Assembly (NCBI GenBank): GCA_922989275.2
Contig: OV277874.1
Coordinates: 15,612,154 to 15,676,153, forward strand
Length of the DNA stretch: 64,000 nucleotides
Reading direction: 5' to 3'
Source: Gari tellinella
Taxonomy: Eukaryota > Mollusca > Bivalvia > Cardiida > Psammobiidae
Below, in pieces: positions 1 through 10,613 of the stretch. A model generated the notes under the pieces. It had not been told where the DNA came from. It saw nothing but the letters and a program-made list of their open reading frames with translations, and made no database searches. The position numbers were made by a program, and so were the translations under genes. Each line of letters starts with the position of its first letter. The first letter of the stretch is position 1.

Positions 1-127
1 AAATATAAGCAAAGTCATGCTCAGCACTCTAAATGTATTAATTGTCCCTCGCTATAACAACTCTCTCCGAACAACACACACAATCTGTGTCTCCTATTGA
101 GTGATGCTGTAGAGAGGGAGCACTGTA
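1..127 (-). mobile_element. Family C MITE, right end fragment
   Basis: From about 41 the sequence matches the terminal 90 bp of family C, ending GAGAGGGAGCACTGTA. The rest of the copy is missing. Bases 1-40 show nothing. Confidence 0.7.
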
Positions 128-971
128 AACATACAGACAATTTTTCATAGCTCGAATATTAGCTTAATTAGAACTTACACGTGTTGCTTAAGTTGAGAGT
201 AAAATTCCAATCTAACCCTCTTTCAGGCAGTGCAAAGTTATATTCTGCAAACTAATCGTTTCTCGTGAGACCTATTGAATAGACTGATGGTGTTGAACCT
301 GCCTATGGTCAGCCATCTCCCTCGATAGCCTTTGATCCGAAGATGTTTTCCTCCCTCCCCCTTTTTGTTTTCTTCGTGGTGCACCAATGAGTTCTCACAC
401 GATTCAACTATTATTATTCATTTTGCTTTGGAATTCTAGTTCATCTATACATTTTGAAGTTTAACCATATCTTGATGTTATCGAATATTAATTGTAGTAC
501 TATAATTTAATATAAATTACTATCCGTTCTAATATGTAACACATTTATGACAAGGAGATGATCTTATATAAGCTTATGCTTTCGATCTCATTGTTGTATG
601 TAATTATTCCCACTAATTAACCACTGAAATGATCTATTGAGAAATAAAACATGTTTAAACTAAAGTAAAATTCCCAGGCTTGCTAAAGTAAACCGTACCC
701 GTATTTGAAAGTTTAAACGTGCCGTAAAAGGCGTTTACTTGTATCAGGTACCAAGGTGCTTCATATTAAGATTAAAATAATATAGAATCAAAATACCGTA
801 TTTGTATATTTGCTTCCACTGTGTATGACCTTGTCGTTAAGCCAACAGAAGCACTGAACTATGCAGAATCTAATTAAGACTTACATTTTAAATGTGTTGA
901 ATGTTCTTGTTTTATAGATCGGCAGTGGACAAGACGTTATTCTTTCACAATTTTAAAAGTGTTAGTAAACG
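128..971. other. Unassigned AT-rich intergenic sequence
   Basis: No open frame, RNA gene or recognisable repeat end was found here. Confidence 0.5.
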
Positions 972-1224
972 TTAACCCTTTACCCCATAGAAGCGACTTT
1001 TAGCGCATCTAATTTATTCCTCCGCTGAAGAAAATAGTTCCAGTTTATACCCTCATGAACAATTACCATAACAAATATTTTTATGTAGCCAAGCAGATGG
1101 TTGTTTAAAGCAGGATGAAAGTAAAGCAGAATGTGCCTTAAGGCACATTCTGCTTTACTTTCAACCTGCTTTAAGTGATCACCTGTATTTATTGTTATAA
1201 ACGGGTTATTGGGTAAAGGGTTAA
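972..1224 (-). mobile_element. Family A MITE, complete, TTAA ends
   Basis: Bounded by TTAACCCTTTACCCCATAG and its inverse with TTAA on both sides. Core 1 hairpin lies around 1113-1173. Confidence 0.85.
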
Positions 1225-1316
1225 AACTGTTATTTCCTCTGCAAACAGTTCAGAGCCTAATCAGACTCCAAACTGTTTGCCCAAGAGACCTTGCTATTTT
1301 GCCGTAGTTCTGGTGC

Positions 1317-1612
1317 TTGATTGTCATAGAGAATCGTTTCTGTTTATTAGACCGAGATCATCCTCCCTGCCAAGAGCTAAAAGGAAGGCAAGTAGGTGGT
1401 TTTGGTCCCATGCACTGCTTGGCAACGAATGGGATTAGCCGAAATCATCTTCCTCAAATCATCACCATCTCATCGGCCCTCATCATTCATCGGCGCTATA
1501 TGACCTGTGTTGTGTCGCGGTGCCGTAAAACTCATCCATCATGTTTCGTTTGCGTTGGGAAAAATTGATTGAGTTGGGTTTTACGGCACCGCAACACAAA
1601 AAATGGTCATTA
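1317..1612 (+). mobile_element. SINE-like repeat W, two tails head to head
   Basis: The segment with CTTGGCAACGAATGGGATTA and GGCGCTATATGACCTG recurs at 3358 (inverted) and 44895. Here the tail GTGCCGTAAAAC appears twice in opposite directions (1495-1535 and 1575-1612), making a large inverted repeat. Confidence 0.65.
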
Positions 1613-1941
1613 TGACGCCGGAAAGATAATAGCGTCTTCTCCGCTGTATACCAAATTATAGATAAATAATAATTTACCTAATAACGACGAACAGTCCTGT
1701 CCAAGCACAGCTTGGATTGCTCCAAAAATCAATACACCTGTAAAGTAAAAAAAAAATGCCTTAATGTTAATTTGAAAAATATGGCTTAGACAATTCTATT
1801 TTCATGCTACAACTTTAACATGAATAAAACACGTTATTGTTTCCAATAATGAAAAATGGAAAGAAAAACCTCTCCTTAACTGTATGAAAGAGTAACTCTC
1901 CACCGTTTTGTCAACATATTAATCCTTTATTGCAGTAGATA

Positions 1942-2193
1942 TTAACCCTTTACCCCATAGCCTGTTTCTAGTTTTGAAGACAGGTGACCACTTAAAGCAG
2001 GCTGAAAGTAAAGCAGAATGTGCCTTAAGGCACATTCTGCTTTAATTTCAGCTTGCTTTAAGCTAAAATCTGCTAGGCTATATAAAATATTTGTAATGGT
2101 AATTGTTCATGAGGATATAAACTGGAACTATTTTCTTCAGCGGAGGAATAAATTAAATACGCTAAAAGTCGCTTCTATGGGGGAAAGGGTTAA
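1942..2193 (+). mobile_element. Family A MITE, complete, TTAA ends
   Basis: TTAACCCTTTACCCCATAG to GGGGAAAGGGTTAA, with an almost perfect core 1 hairpin at 1994-2062. Confidence 0.88.
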
Positions 2194-2243
2194 GCACTGC
2201 AATATCAAAATGTTGTGGTGAAAATATATGTTCAGGTATAGTT

Positions 2244-2396
2244 ATCCCTTTACTCCATAGATCCTAGCAGATAGTAACATAAAGCAAGCTGAAAGTAATG
2301 CAAAATCGCCTTAAGGTGCATTCTGCTGTACTTTCAATATGCTTTAAATGGTCACCTATCTTCAATTCTAGAAACAGGCTATAGAGTAAATGGTTA
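2244..2396 (+). mobile_element. Family A MITE, short derivative
   Basis: About 150 bp with both ends degenerate and the right internal half missing; core 1 hairpin present at 2280-2346. Confidence 0.7.
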
Positions 2397-2398
2397 TA

Positions 2399-2485
2399 CG
2401 TAAACAGTTTTACATAGCCATGAGTTTTGAACGCACAATTTCTGTGTGAAAAGAGCTCAATATAAATTTGGTATAATAATACACG
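2399..2485 (+). mobile_element. Retroposon tail (AATAAT-type)
   Basis: TTGAACGCACAATTTCTGTG and TATAAATTTGGTATAATAAT match the longer tail at 6050-6150. Likely the 3' end of a SINE or LINE. Confidence 0.5.
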
Positions 2486-2487
2486 TA

Positions 2488-2849
2488 CAGTGCTCCCTCT
2501 CTACAACGGCCCTCGCAACAACGACTCCCTCCTTACAATGACCCTTGCCGCTGTTCCCCAAACAAGACATTTATGTCCAACCTTTTCATGGCTGCAATTC
2601 CGTCTGCTTAAATTTGTCATCTGCTGTTTTTTCTCAAAGTAACAAATAGGTGGACATTTTGATAGAATAAATATAATGACGAGTGACAAACAGCTTGAAT
2701 CCAGAGCAGACGCCGCGTTACGCGGCGTCTGATCTGGATTCAATCTGTTTTCAAATGTAAGCCAATTTCCCTCCCTATAACGGCTCCCTCCGAACAACGC
2801 ACATTCTCTTTGTCTCTCATTTGGGTGTCGTTGTAGAGAGGGAGCGCTG
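2488..2849 (+). mobile_element. Family C MITE, complete, TA duplication
   Basis: CAGTGCTCCCTCTCTACAAC to GAGAGGGAGCGCTG flanked by TA. Core 2 hairpin with GACGCCGCGTTACGCGGCGTC at the tip. Confidence 0.88.
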
Positions 2850-2851
2850 TA

Positions 2852-3171
2852 TTACTAATGATAATAAAAATACTGTTACCAATGCTTTGGGTCTTCATCT
2901 TTATGTACGGCGGTATCCTGAATGAGGAGGGGCTGTCTAAGACTGGTATTTATGATGTACCGTGGGAGGAAATGGGGGGTGAAAGCGTGACCAGGTGATA
3001 AGGCCGGAGAATATCATGTTTGACCGATAAGAACTGGTAGAATTCTTGAAGGACGTGACTTTTGAACGGCTTACCCTACCAATAAGTTCGATATACGAAT
3101 TTATCACATAAACCCGCCTCTGGCAGTGTAATAAAGCCATTCAATAAATGATAGTGAAATATCAATATTTG
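2852..3171. other. Unassigned intergenic sequence
   Basis: No repeat end, RNA gene or convincing coding frame seen. Confidence 0.45.
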
Positions 3172-3357
3172 GGCCCCGGATTCAGTCGACTTTTAAAGCA
3201 GGGCTTTAAAATGTTTATTTGTTAAATAGAATCTAACATTCGTGCTCATTATTTATCATTTTTAATAAACTCGTTGACTACATGTAAAATAAATACAAGG
3301 CTCGCGTCATATTGTTTTAGTCAACTCGTTTATCAAAAAATGATATTTAATGAACAC

Positions 3358-3600
3358 TTATGTAAGATCCTCTATATAGATGGATGAGTTGGACTTTAGG
3401 GCACAGAAACACAAAACATGGTCATATAGCACCGATGATTGATGAGGGGCGATGAGATGAGATGATGATGGTTTCAGGAAGATGATTTCGGCTAATCCCA
3501 TTCGTTGCCAAGCAGCGTATGAACCTGCCTTCCTTTTAGTTCTTGGCAGAAGGAATAATCTCGGTCTAATAAACAAATCCCTATGACAATTAAGCCCCAG
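3358..3600 (-). mobile_element. SINE-like repeat W, inverted copy
   Basis: Reverse complement of the repeat at 1317-1540, including CTTGGCAACGAATGGGATTA and the segment with CATCATTCATCGG in reverse orientation. Confidence 0.65.
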
Positions 3601-4025
3601 GTGCCCGTTTTTTGAAACGCCGTACGACAAAAATGTTCGTAAGTGATCAATAATTATTTATTTCTGTATCTAATCATGTCTTGTGACATCTCTTTGGAAT
3701 CGACTTGACAAGACGATTCCAAGGAGATGTCATAAGATAGGATTAGATGGAAAAATCAGAAATTTATATGTATTTTAAAGTTTTAATTAACGACCGTTTT
3801 TGTCGTACGACGTTTCATAAACTACTTACGCAAAATTTTAAATTTTTGCGTAAGTCAAAATTTTAAATTTTAGTTTATATTTTTTATTATCACTTGCTAC
3901 AAACAGCTTTAAAGCGCGTCCTCTGATCTGGCTATTTGCTGTTTGCAAACGTTTATGATCGAAAAATAAGAGAGATTTTGACTTACGCAAAATTTTTGCG
4001 TAAGTTGTTTAGTAAAACGGGCCCC
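3597..4025 (+). mobile_element. Family E MITE interrupted by another palindromic element
   Basis: Left end GTGCCCGTTTTTTGAAACG and right end AAAACGGGCCCC bracket an E hairpin at 3675-3750. The right end is separated from the body by an inserted element at 3834-4005. Confidence 0.7.
3834..4005. mobile_element. Palindromic MITE nested in family E
   Basis: Both ends are short palindromes of CTTACGCAAAATTT/AAATTTTTGCGTAAG. It sits inside the right arm of the family E copy. Confidence 0.6.
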
Positions 4026-4266
4026 AGAACCACGACAAGGTACATGTAGGAAGGTCTATGGGGTCGATACGAATAAATAAGAATTAATAAGAACAATAAA
4101 CAGATAAATAAATGTCAGAATTGCTAAGTAGTTCCTGTTGAAACAAAATGGAACGCAGTAGCAAAAAAAACAGTCTGGAACCCCATCAGACGCCGAGTTA
4201 CTCTGTACCTGCCCCTGAGACAGACTAAGTGTATTTGTAAATGTCAGTGCAACTGCACTTGGAATT
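4026..4266. other. Unassigned sequence with a broken core 2 fragment
   Basis: Near 4176-4205 the text CATCAGACGCCGAGTTACTC resembles half of a core 2 hairpin. Nothing else recognised. Confidence 0.4.
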
Positions 4267-4307
4267 AACAGTGGTCACCTGTCTTCAAAACTAGAAACAG
4301 GCTATTA

Positions 4308-4500
4308 GGGGTTAACCCCTTCACTACCATGACGTCATTAATTTTTAAAAATTGAAGTCTGCTTAAAATTTAATTTTCAAATTTAGATATTATGTATTTC
4401 GACTCTATAAGAAATACTGAAAAGAGTGTCAAAAAGTTTGGATCCTGACGCGTAACGTGGCGTCTGGACAAGATCCAAACCGTTTGCTAATAAATATTTT
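4308..4500. mobile_element. MITE relic with short core 2 hairpin
   Basis: Starts GGTTAACCCCTTCAC. A hairpin at 4434-4488 pairs TTTGGATCCTGACGCG-type arms around GTAACGTGG. Ends not defined. Confidence 0.5.
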
Positions 4501-4755
4501 ACTCTGGGTAAGACAGTGAAGCAGTTCACGGAATAAATTTAGAAAACATTTTTGGCATTTGCGCGGCATAAAATTGGACATCTGAATACACTTATAAAAA
4601 GAGTATGATGTTTTAATTCGTCCGACAAACATGCTTAGGCCAATATATGTATAAGATATGTTTTTTATCTCTTCACCGCTTTATTGTCGTCTGTTTCAGT
4701 ATTGTTGTCTGCAATAACGTTTCAAAGTTAGATTCGAGGTTGTGTAAGGTCGATA

Positions 4756-4833
4756 AGAGTGTCAAACAGTTTGGATCTTTATCAGACGCCGTGCTATGTG
4801 GCGTCTGATCTGGATCCAAACTGTTTTCAAAGT
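4756..4833. repeat. Core 2 hairpin, relic
   Basis: AAACAGTTTGGATC arms around CAGACGCCGTGC; flanking MITE ends are not clear. Confidence 0.6.
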
Positions 4834-4902
4834 CCACTTTATGCGACTACGGCGCCCACAGGATTGACGCTCATTCTGCTTTACTTTCAGTCTGCATGAA
4901 CG

Positions 4903-5155
4903 CAGGGCTGCCATAAGTTGATCATAAAAATCCTAAGATTTCAAATGTTCAATTTCAGACGCACTTTTACTAATCGTACCTTTACCCCATAGTCTGTTTC
5001 TTTTTTTGAAGACACATGACTGGTTAAAACAGGTTGAAAGTAAAGCAGAATGCGCCTGAAGGCGCATTCAGCTTTACTTTCAGCCTTTTTAACCTACCAT
5101 CTGCTAGGATAAAAATCCGAATACTTAGGAAAAATCCGGAGAAATGGCAGCCCTG
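4903..5155 (+). mobile_element. Family F MITE, complete, 6 bp duplication tgaacg
   Basis: CAGGGCTGCCATAAGTTG to GAAATGGCAGCCCTG with TGAACG at 4897-4902 and 5156-5161. Carries a core 1 hairpin like that of family A although its ends are unrelated to A. Confidence 0.9.
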
Positions 5156-5327
5156 TGAACGGGAGAAAGTTATTTGAAAAATACAGTGTTCTGACAGATG
5201 ACCAACACGTGACCGTGTGTTATAACCGCTCTCCTGACTACGAGGTCGGTAAGAAGGTGAACTATTTTCTTCATGTATGCCTATATAGATCGGCAAGATC
5301 TGGGGCACCACACGTGATCATTTGAGG
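5145..5327 (+). pseudogene. Unrecognised coding-like frame after family F
   Basis: The frame ending at the TGA at 5325-5327 reads GRKLFEKYSVLTDDQHVTVC and then YNRSPDYEVGKKVNYFLHVC. Its composition is protein-like, unlike nearby sequence. There is no start codon and it abuts the MITE. I do not recognise the family; it may be an exon remnant of a gene or transposase. Confidence 0.3.
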
Positions 5328-5489
5328 ACCCAGTTATTTTCCCAGGTGAGAGGAATCGATTGAACATTTAATTCACATTGCCTTTATTCCCAGGAGCAAT
5401 TTTGACCAAGTTTCATTAAGATCCAATGATATACATGTACACCTGTCCCTCAACAAACATAAAGACGAAACGCTTGCAAACGCATCGCA

Positions 5490-5693
5490 CAGGAGACTAT
5501 TAAAGTTGTGCGTTCAAAAGCGCTTAATGACAACGTTTCGATAATTCATGTTTATCTGAGTAGCAAACAGTTTGGAGCCTGATCAGACGCCGGGTTATCC
5601 GGCGTCTGGTCTGGCTCGAAAGTGTTTGCAATGCCGGGAAAAAATAGTTTTAGCGTAAACACACTTATTTGGGAAATAATAACGGTTTACCTA
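5490..5693 (+). mobile_element. Family D MITE, diverged ends
   Basis: Contains a core 2 hairpin with GACGCCGGGTTATCCGGCGTC and the D-type stretch TAGTTTTAGCGTAAACAC. The outer ends no longer match well. Confidence 0.65.
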
Positions 5694-5777
5694 TTTCTAT
5701 ACTGTACCACAGAGTACATGACTGGTGTCGAATACAGGCGACAGTTTTCCAATTTATTCCATTTCTATATGGGATAA

Positions 5778-6040
5778 CGTGATCGCCATTTTGGGGGCTG
5801 TCTTTTGTATGTTTACTCATGTTTATTTTAGATCTAATTGTAGTCATTTGTCTTTTCCTGTTGGCCTGCATTTGGGCACTCTACTATTGCTTCTATCGGT
5901 CGACAATCAGAAGCCGGTCGCTTCATTGCTGATTGATGGAAGTAATGTGATCGCCATTTTGGGGGCTGTCTTTTATATGTTTATTCATGTTTATTGTAGA
6001 TCTTATTGTAGTTATTTTGTCTTTTCTTGCTTTGTAGGTA
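5778..6040 (+). repeat. Two direct copies of an 85 bp segment
   Basis: GTGATCGCCATTTTGGGGGC begins copies at about 5779 and 5947, 168 bp apart. As the spacing is a multiple of three, an open frame runs through both; I do not consider it a gene. Confidence 0.6.
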
Positions 6041-6049
6041 CATTTGTGT

Positions 6050-6113
6050 AATTACATGTGAAGCGCTTTTGAACGCACTACCCCTGTGTGAAAATAGCGC
6101 TATATAAATCTGG

Positions 6114-6149
<36 letters not shown>

Positions 6150-6152
6150 TTC
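6050..6152 (+). mobile_element. Retroposon 3' tail ending in an AAT microsatellite
   Basis: AAAATAGCGCTATATAAATC runs into about twelve AAT units (6115-6150). This is the typical tail of a non-LTR-derived element. Confidence 0.6.
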
Positions 6153-7410
6153 TTTTCCTTTACCATTTAGGATTGTTTCTAGATAAATGTATGGCAATAG
6201 ATCTAGATATATGCATGATCAGTAGGCCCCTCCGGTCTTTTGCCCCTTCCTCAAAAGCAGTAACACGGAACTTTGCCCCTTCTTGATTTTACGTACACGG
6301 CCTTTTGTCCCTTCCCGTTTTTTCATACACGGATCTTTGCCCCTTCCATAGCGGAATTTTGTCCCTTCCGTGTCGAAATATTGCCCCTTCAATATCGAAA
6401 TGTTGATTTATATAGTACATTATTTCCAGTCATCATAAAGTCTTGGACTCTGATAGGCTGAAACTGCACATGTGACCACTGTGTACGAGATCGTACACAT
6501 TGATTTTGCCGGGTAGTACGGGTCACGTGACTAGTTAGATGTTGTTCCCTCGCTCGATTCGCGTAAAAAATCTCTCTTTTTCGGTTCATTAAGCAGTTGT
6601 TTTACAAGCAATCAAAAGAAATCTTCATTAAAAACTGTCTTGAATCGATCAATATGTGTTAATGTAATTCAGATATCGATAATATGCTAGTTTCTTGTTT
6701 TGCCTTCCACGATTACCCCACCCATGTCGTCACCATGATAAACAAACGACGGGACGTGAAATGAACAATGTAATGTACAACGGCACTTGTCAATGGTCTA
6801 TAATGAAATTGACATTGGATTCAGATTTATTTAGATCAATATGTTTATCGAAATCAACCAAAATAGGCAGAACTCGATATGCCTAGACACTGACCTACGT
6901 GTTCATCCGTTCGTTCCTGATTATTTCCGTTCATTTGTTAAAATTAATAGTTACAGTGCTTCATAAAACGTAAATGTCCTCCGAGAACTATCCATTCAAA
7001 ATAACCTGGTAATGAACATTTTAAGGATGTTCACATTCCAATGTGATGACGTAACCATGTTAGATACAATCGATCTTGGATAGGGTCTATCTTGTGTTCA
7101 TTTCAGTCTAACATATCCATAATAGTTCAAAGTTCAATTGATGGGTTTGCCACCTTTTAAACTTGAAACATAGAATATGTTCGACATAATGCGTAGAAAT
7201 TATTGCATTAAACTGTAGGAATGCAGATAAATTCTACTTATGCGAGTTCCTGATATCGTCGAAGTTTAACTGTGTAACTATTATAATAAACCATCGTAGC
7301 GCGTGAGTTTGAAATGTACTGATGTCAATTTCAAGTGTCAACTTTAGGGTCAAGACAGTAAAATTTTGTCAGATCATGCTTGTATTGGATCTAGACTGGA
7401 AATAAATTCG

Positions 7411-7501
7411 TTACACGGCATTTCGGCAGGGTTCGCGCTCAGGAAATATGGAATCCAAAACCGTCATACAAGCCCATACATCCTGCCGAAATACCGTGTA
7501 A
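7411..7501. mobile_element. Short palindromic MITE
   Basis: TTACACGGCATTTCGGCAGG and its near-perfect inverse lie 91 bp apart end to end. Confidence 0.55.
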
Positions 7502-7721
7502 CTAATAGTAAATTCTTTTAAATTTCATATTTCTTACTTTTGAATTAAGATTTGAGTCATCCTTCCCTCGTGATATTTTCAAAATTACTTCATGTGAAAT
7601 AATTCTGGCTGAAAGTTAGTAGATCTAGATCTACATATCAAATTTGACCTTGTATTATATGTGATATTGTAAATATTTATGTATTATGACGAGAAACTAT
7701 ATAGTTTAAGTCAAATAAACG

Positions 7722-7745
7722 TTCTTCTTCTTCTTCTTCTTCTTT
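7722..7745 (+). repeat. TTC microsatellite
   Basis: About eight TTC units. Confidence 0.9.
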
Positions 7746-7908
7746 CCCGATTTCGTGTTGAGGTGAACGTAAAATATATGTAATAACATTATCGCTAATC
7801 ACGCTTTATTTTCGCGTGAAAGTTATGCAAACATAATTTTCACTTCACGCTTTGTTGGTAATTATACCGAGAGTCCTATTGCAAAAGATAAGAGGTCAAT
7901 TTAAACGT

Positions 7909-8856
7909 TAAGGGTGTATCAATGTCATGAATTTAAGAAATTTTCAAAGTATATGAAAACACTTTATGAGGGTTTTGTATTGAAGAGCTATTTAAGATGA
8001 ATGAAAAAATAGAAAAAGTGTACATTTTGGTGAACAACAGTTGGCTCTATGGCCATGTAAAATTTACCCCACCCACTTTCTCTTATGTTGTCCTTTTCAA
8101 ACAGCCCGCGTAAATAAAATCCATTTTAAATGAAAACAAATATGATAATTTGGTTTAGTGTTATTTATTTCCTATCTATGGTAGTATTTCTTCATACAAC
8201 AACTAATTTAAGAAAAAACAGGCACCAAATGTGAAATTTATAAAGCTCTAAATATCATCGATATGGCACTTTTTTGTAAATTTTGTAAGGGGAGATAACT
8301 CTTTTTACTTTAATAACTCAAAATTTTCAACACTGACCTTTCATTTTTTTCCCCATATTTTGAACTGCCTTAGCATTGGCTTTCACTTGGTAGAATATAA
8401 GAAAAAGTTTAATATACTAGAACTATTTCATTTTCAAACTTTTTTACTTTTTTTTTCATAAAATAAAAAATCTAATAAAATCATGCCCTATAAAAAGCAT
8501 ATTATTGATATTCGAGGATCCATATTGTTCAAACCTAGTGTCTGCTTTGTCTAAATTTGGTTTCTATATGTGACGATACCACCATAGACATGAAATAAAT
8601 AATGAAAACCCAAAATACCGTGTGTGTTTTGTTTTGAAATAGATTTTACTGAAGCTTGTACTCTGAATGGGTAAAATTTGAGAGAAAAAGTCCAAATTTG
8701 ACATACCTTTTTCAAATCGCTGTAGCTAAAAAAAAAAAAAAGGACACCACCAAATTTTTTTTTCCATTCATCATAAATAGCTCTTCCAAAAAAACAATGA
8801 TAGAAAAAAAGTTTGATACTTTGAAAAAATCGCTTATGGGTTTGATACATCCTTAA
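7909..8856. mobile_element. TTAAGG-ended element with inverted termini
   Basis: Left TTAAGGGTGTATCAATG and right TTTGATACATCCTTAAGG are inverse, and a second block with TTTTCAAAGTAT also pairs. About 950 bp, AT-rich, no coding capacity seen. Confidence 0.55.
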
Positions 8857-9132
8857 GGAACTAAAAAGACGCCGACACACCCGAGGGGCAAAGTTCCGTT
8901 ATTCGTTAAAGATGTTAACATTTAAAGGTAGTTATCACTCTTTATTCTTTAATTAGCAATTAACACATATGTACCAGTAGTTAACATCAAAACAGCGACT
9001 GCTGTAAAGCAGTGATTCGATTTCAGTTAAAGCCTTTAAGTTGATTATAATAATGATTGGTAATAAGGTTGTTTGCTAATTTCTATGTCTACATGTTTGA
9101 CCAAGTGAAATTGACCAGATGAAAAGAATAAT

Positions 9133-10056
9133 TAAGGATGTCGGCCTGTCTTTTTGAGCATTATGAAATTTCCGAAAAATTTTACGAACTCGTTTTAAAA
9201 AAAATGGTAAGAACTCATTTTTGGTGAATGCATACAGTAATAAAACACTATTTTCCCGGGAAAAAATTGGATTTTCGTTCCGGAAGGGACTTTTTAAGTT
9301 TTATGTCCTATTCGTAGTTAACAGCATACACTGTTTTCATAGGTAGGTTGTATTTTGTTACATCCGATTTCATTTCAATTTCTCAGAATATAAGCATGAA
9401 AATTTCATGGTAGTACAGTTTTAGTATAAATTATAGATAACTCAATAGATAAAATGAATTTTTTTGGAAAAAAAATATTTTTGGTAAAAGTACACAAACA
9501 ATTGAAAAAATGAGAAAAAATGGATTTTTTAGATAAAATGATCTATATCTTTTTTAAAAGATACGGGACCCTGTGTTTTTATTTGCTATTTCACTAAAAC
9601 TTTTTGTTTGCAAGGCTAAAAACAACAAATAAAAAATTTGGTATTTAGTTTGCTACAATTTGTAGGGCAATTTTCACAGTGCCTTATTCTCCCATTATAA
9701 AAAAGTGGGTGGGGTAAATTTTACTCCTTTCTGGTGAAATCAAATATTTTTATTTTGGATCTTGAAAAAACATTATTTTCAGGGTTTATTCTTAATATGA
9801 TAATATAAATTAAGATACTTTTGTTACAAATAGATTGTTTAAATAAAGATTGAAAAACCGTAGTACAAAAAAGTAGGAGTTTTTATGAAGCTTCAATTTT
9901 AGGGGGTAGCCTTGAAAAATCTCAAATTGTGAAAAAGAAAGGTCCGGTACCCCTACTTTTTTCACCCGTTTTGTCATAGAAACTAATTTTACTATCAGTA
10001 TGCAAAGTTTGAAGAATTTGGTATTTACTTTACCAAGGTGCACCTACCCCCTTAAT
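9133..10056. mobile_element. Second TTAAGG-ended AT-rich element
   Basis: Begins TTAAGGATGTCGGCC and ends ACCTACCCCCTTAA. It contains AAGTGGGTGGGGTAAATTTT at 9700, inverse to sequence near 8060, suggesting kinship with the preceding element. Confidence 0.4.
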
Positions 10057-10340
10057 TTCATATTCTTAGCCTTGAAATCGTCGGATGATGTTAAAATTGG
10101 ACTGATCAGAACAGAACACATATTCTTCACCTAGGGTTTTAAATGTATTAATATTTGTAAGTAACAATAACTTAATGTTTCCGTTTTGATAACAAGAAAA
10201 AAAGGGGCACACGTCCGTCCCTTTAAAAACCTGAAAGGGGCAAAAGTCCGTGTTGGAAGGGGCAAAAGTCCGTGTTGGAAGGGGCAAAGTTCCGTGTTGC
10301 GTTTTTTTTACTTAGGGACAACAGGCCGGAGGGGCAAAGT

Positions 10341-10451
10341 TCCGGTATTCATTTCTGATATATCCCGCAAAATACCATGCACTGCCTTAATTGCGTCAGA
10401 ATCGTCCGTGTTTTATCAGGCCCATCGAAAATCAACAAAACAATCGGCGTG
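10341..10451 (+). promoter_or_regulatory. Probable MCCC2 promoter-proximal and 5' leader region
   Basis: This is the only stretch between the upstream GGGGCAAA element and the MCCC2 start. It contains an in-frame ATG at 10377 with a weak context. I see no TATA box; the assignment rests on position only. Confidence 0.35.
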
Positions 10452-10613
10452 ATGAATAAAATCGTTCAATTTGCCACGCTGAGAGGGTTTGGTTCTCAGA
10501 ATAAGGTTTTATGTAAACTTTCCTCAGTTTTGACCCAGTCCACAAGATGTTACTACGTTGACGAAGCCCCAACAATAGGAAAATCGCCTGATAAATCTAG
10601 CCCAGACTTCAAG
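10452..10613 (+). CDS. MCCC2: MCCC2 exon 1 (residues 1-54)
   Basis: The exon runs from ATG to AAG and is followed by a GTTAGT donor, phase 0. It carries the likely mitochondrial presequence ([18 protein letters not shown] at the start). A Mutator-like element begins 43 bp after the donor. Confidence 0.88.

Larger units (their letters stand above)
6223..10340. mobile_element. Probable 4.1 kb element with subterminal GGGGCAAA repeats
   Basis: The left 180 bp has at least six TTTTGCCCCTTCC motifs and the right 150 bp has five GGAAGGGGCAAAAGTCCG motifs in the opposite sense, so the two ends are inverted. An internal copy is at 8880-8905. No target duplication or transposase frame was found, and the exact ends are uncertain. 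Confidence 0.5.

Noticed and set aside
5725..6051. 108-codon frame with two similar halves
   Set aside because: It is produced by two direct copies of an 85 bp repeat 168 bp apart; hydrophobic composition follows from T-rich sequence.
8551..8880. 109-codon minus-strand frame
   Set aside because: Low-complexity F/K-rich product of A/T runs inside an AT-rich transposon; complementary frame is equally open.
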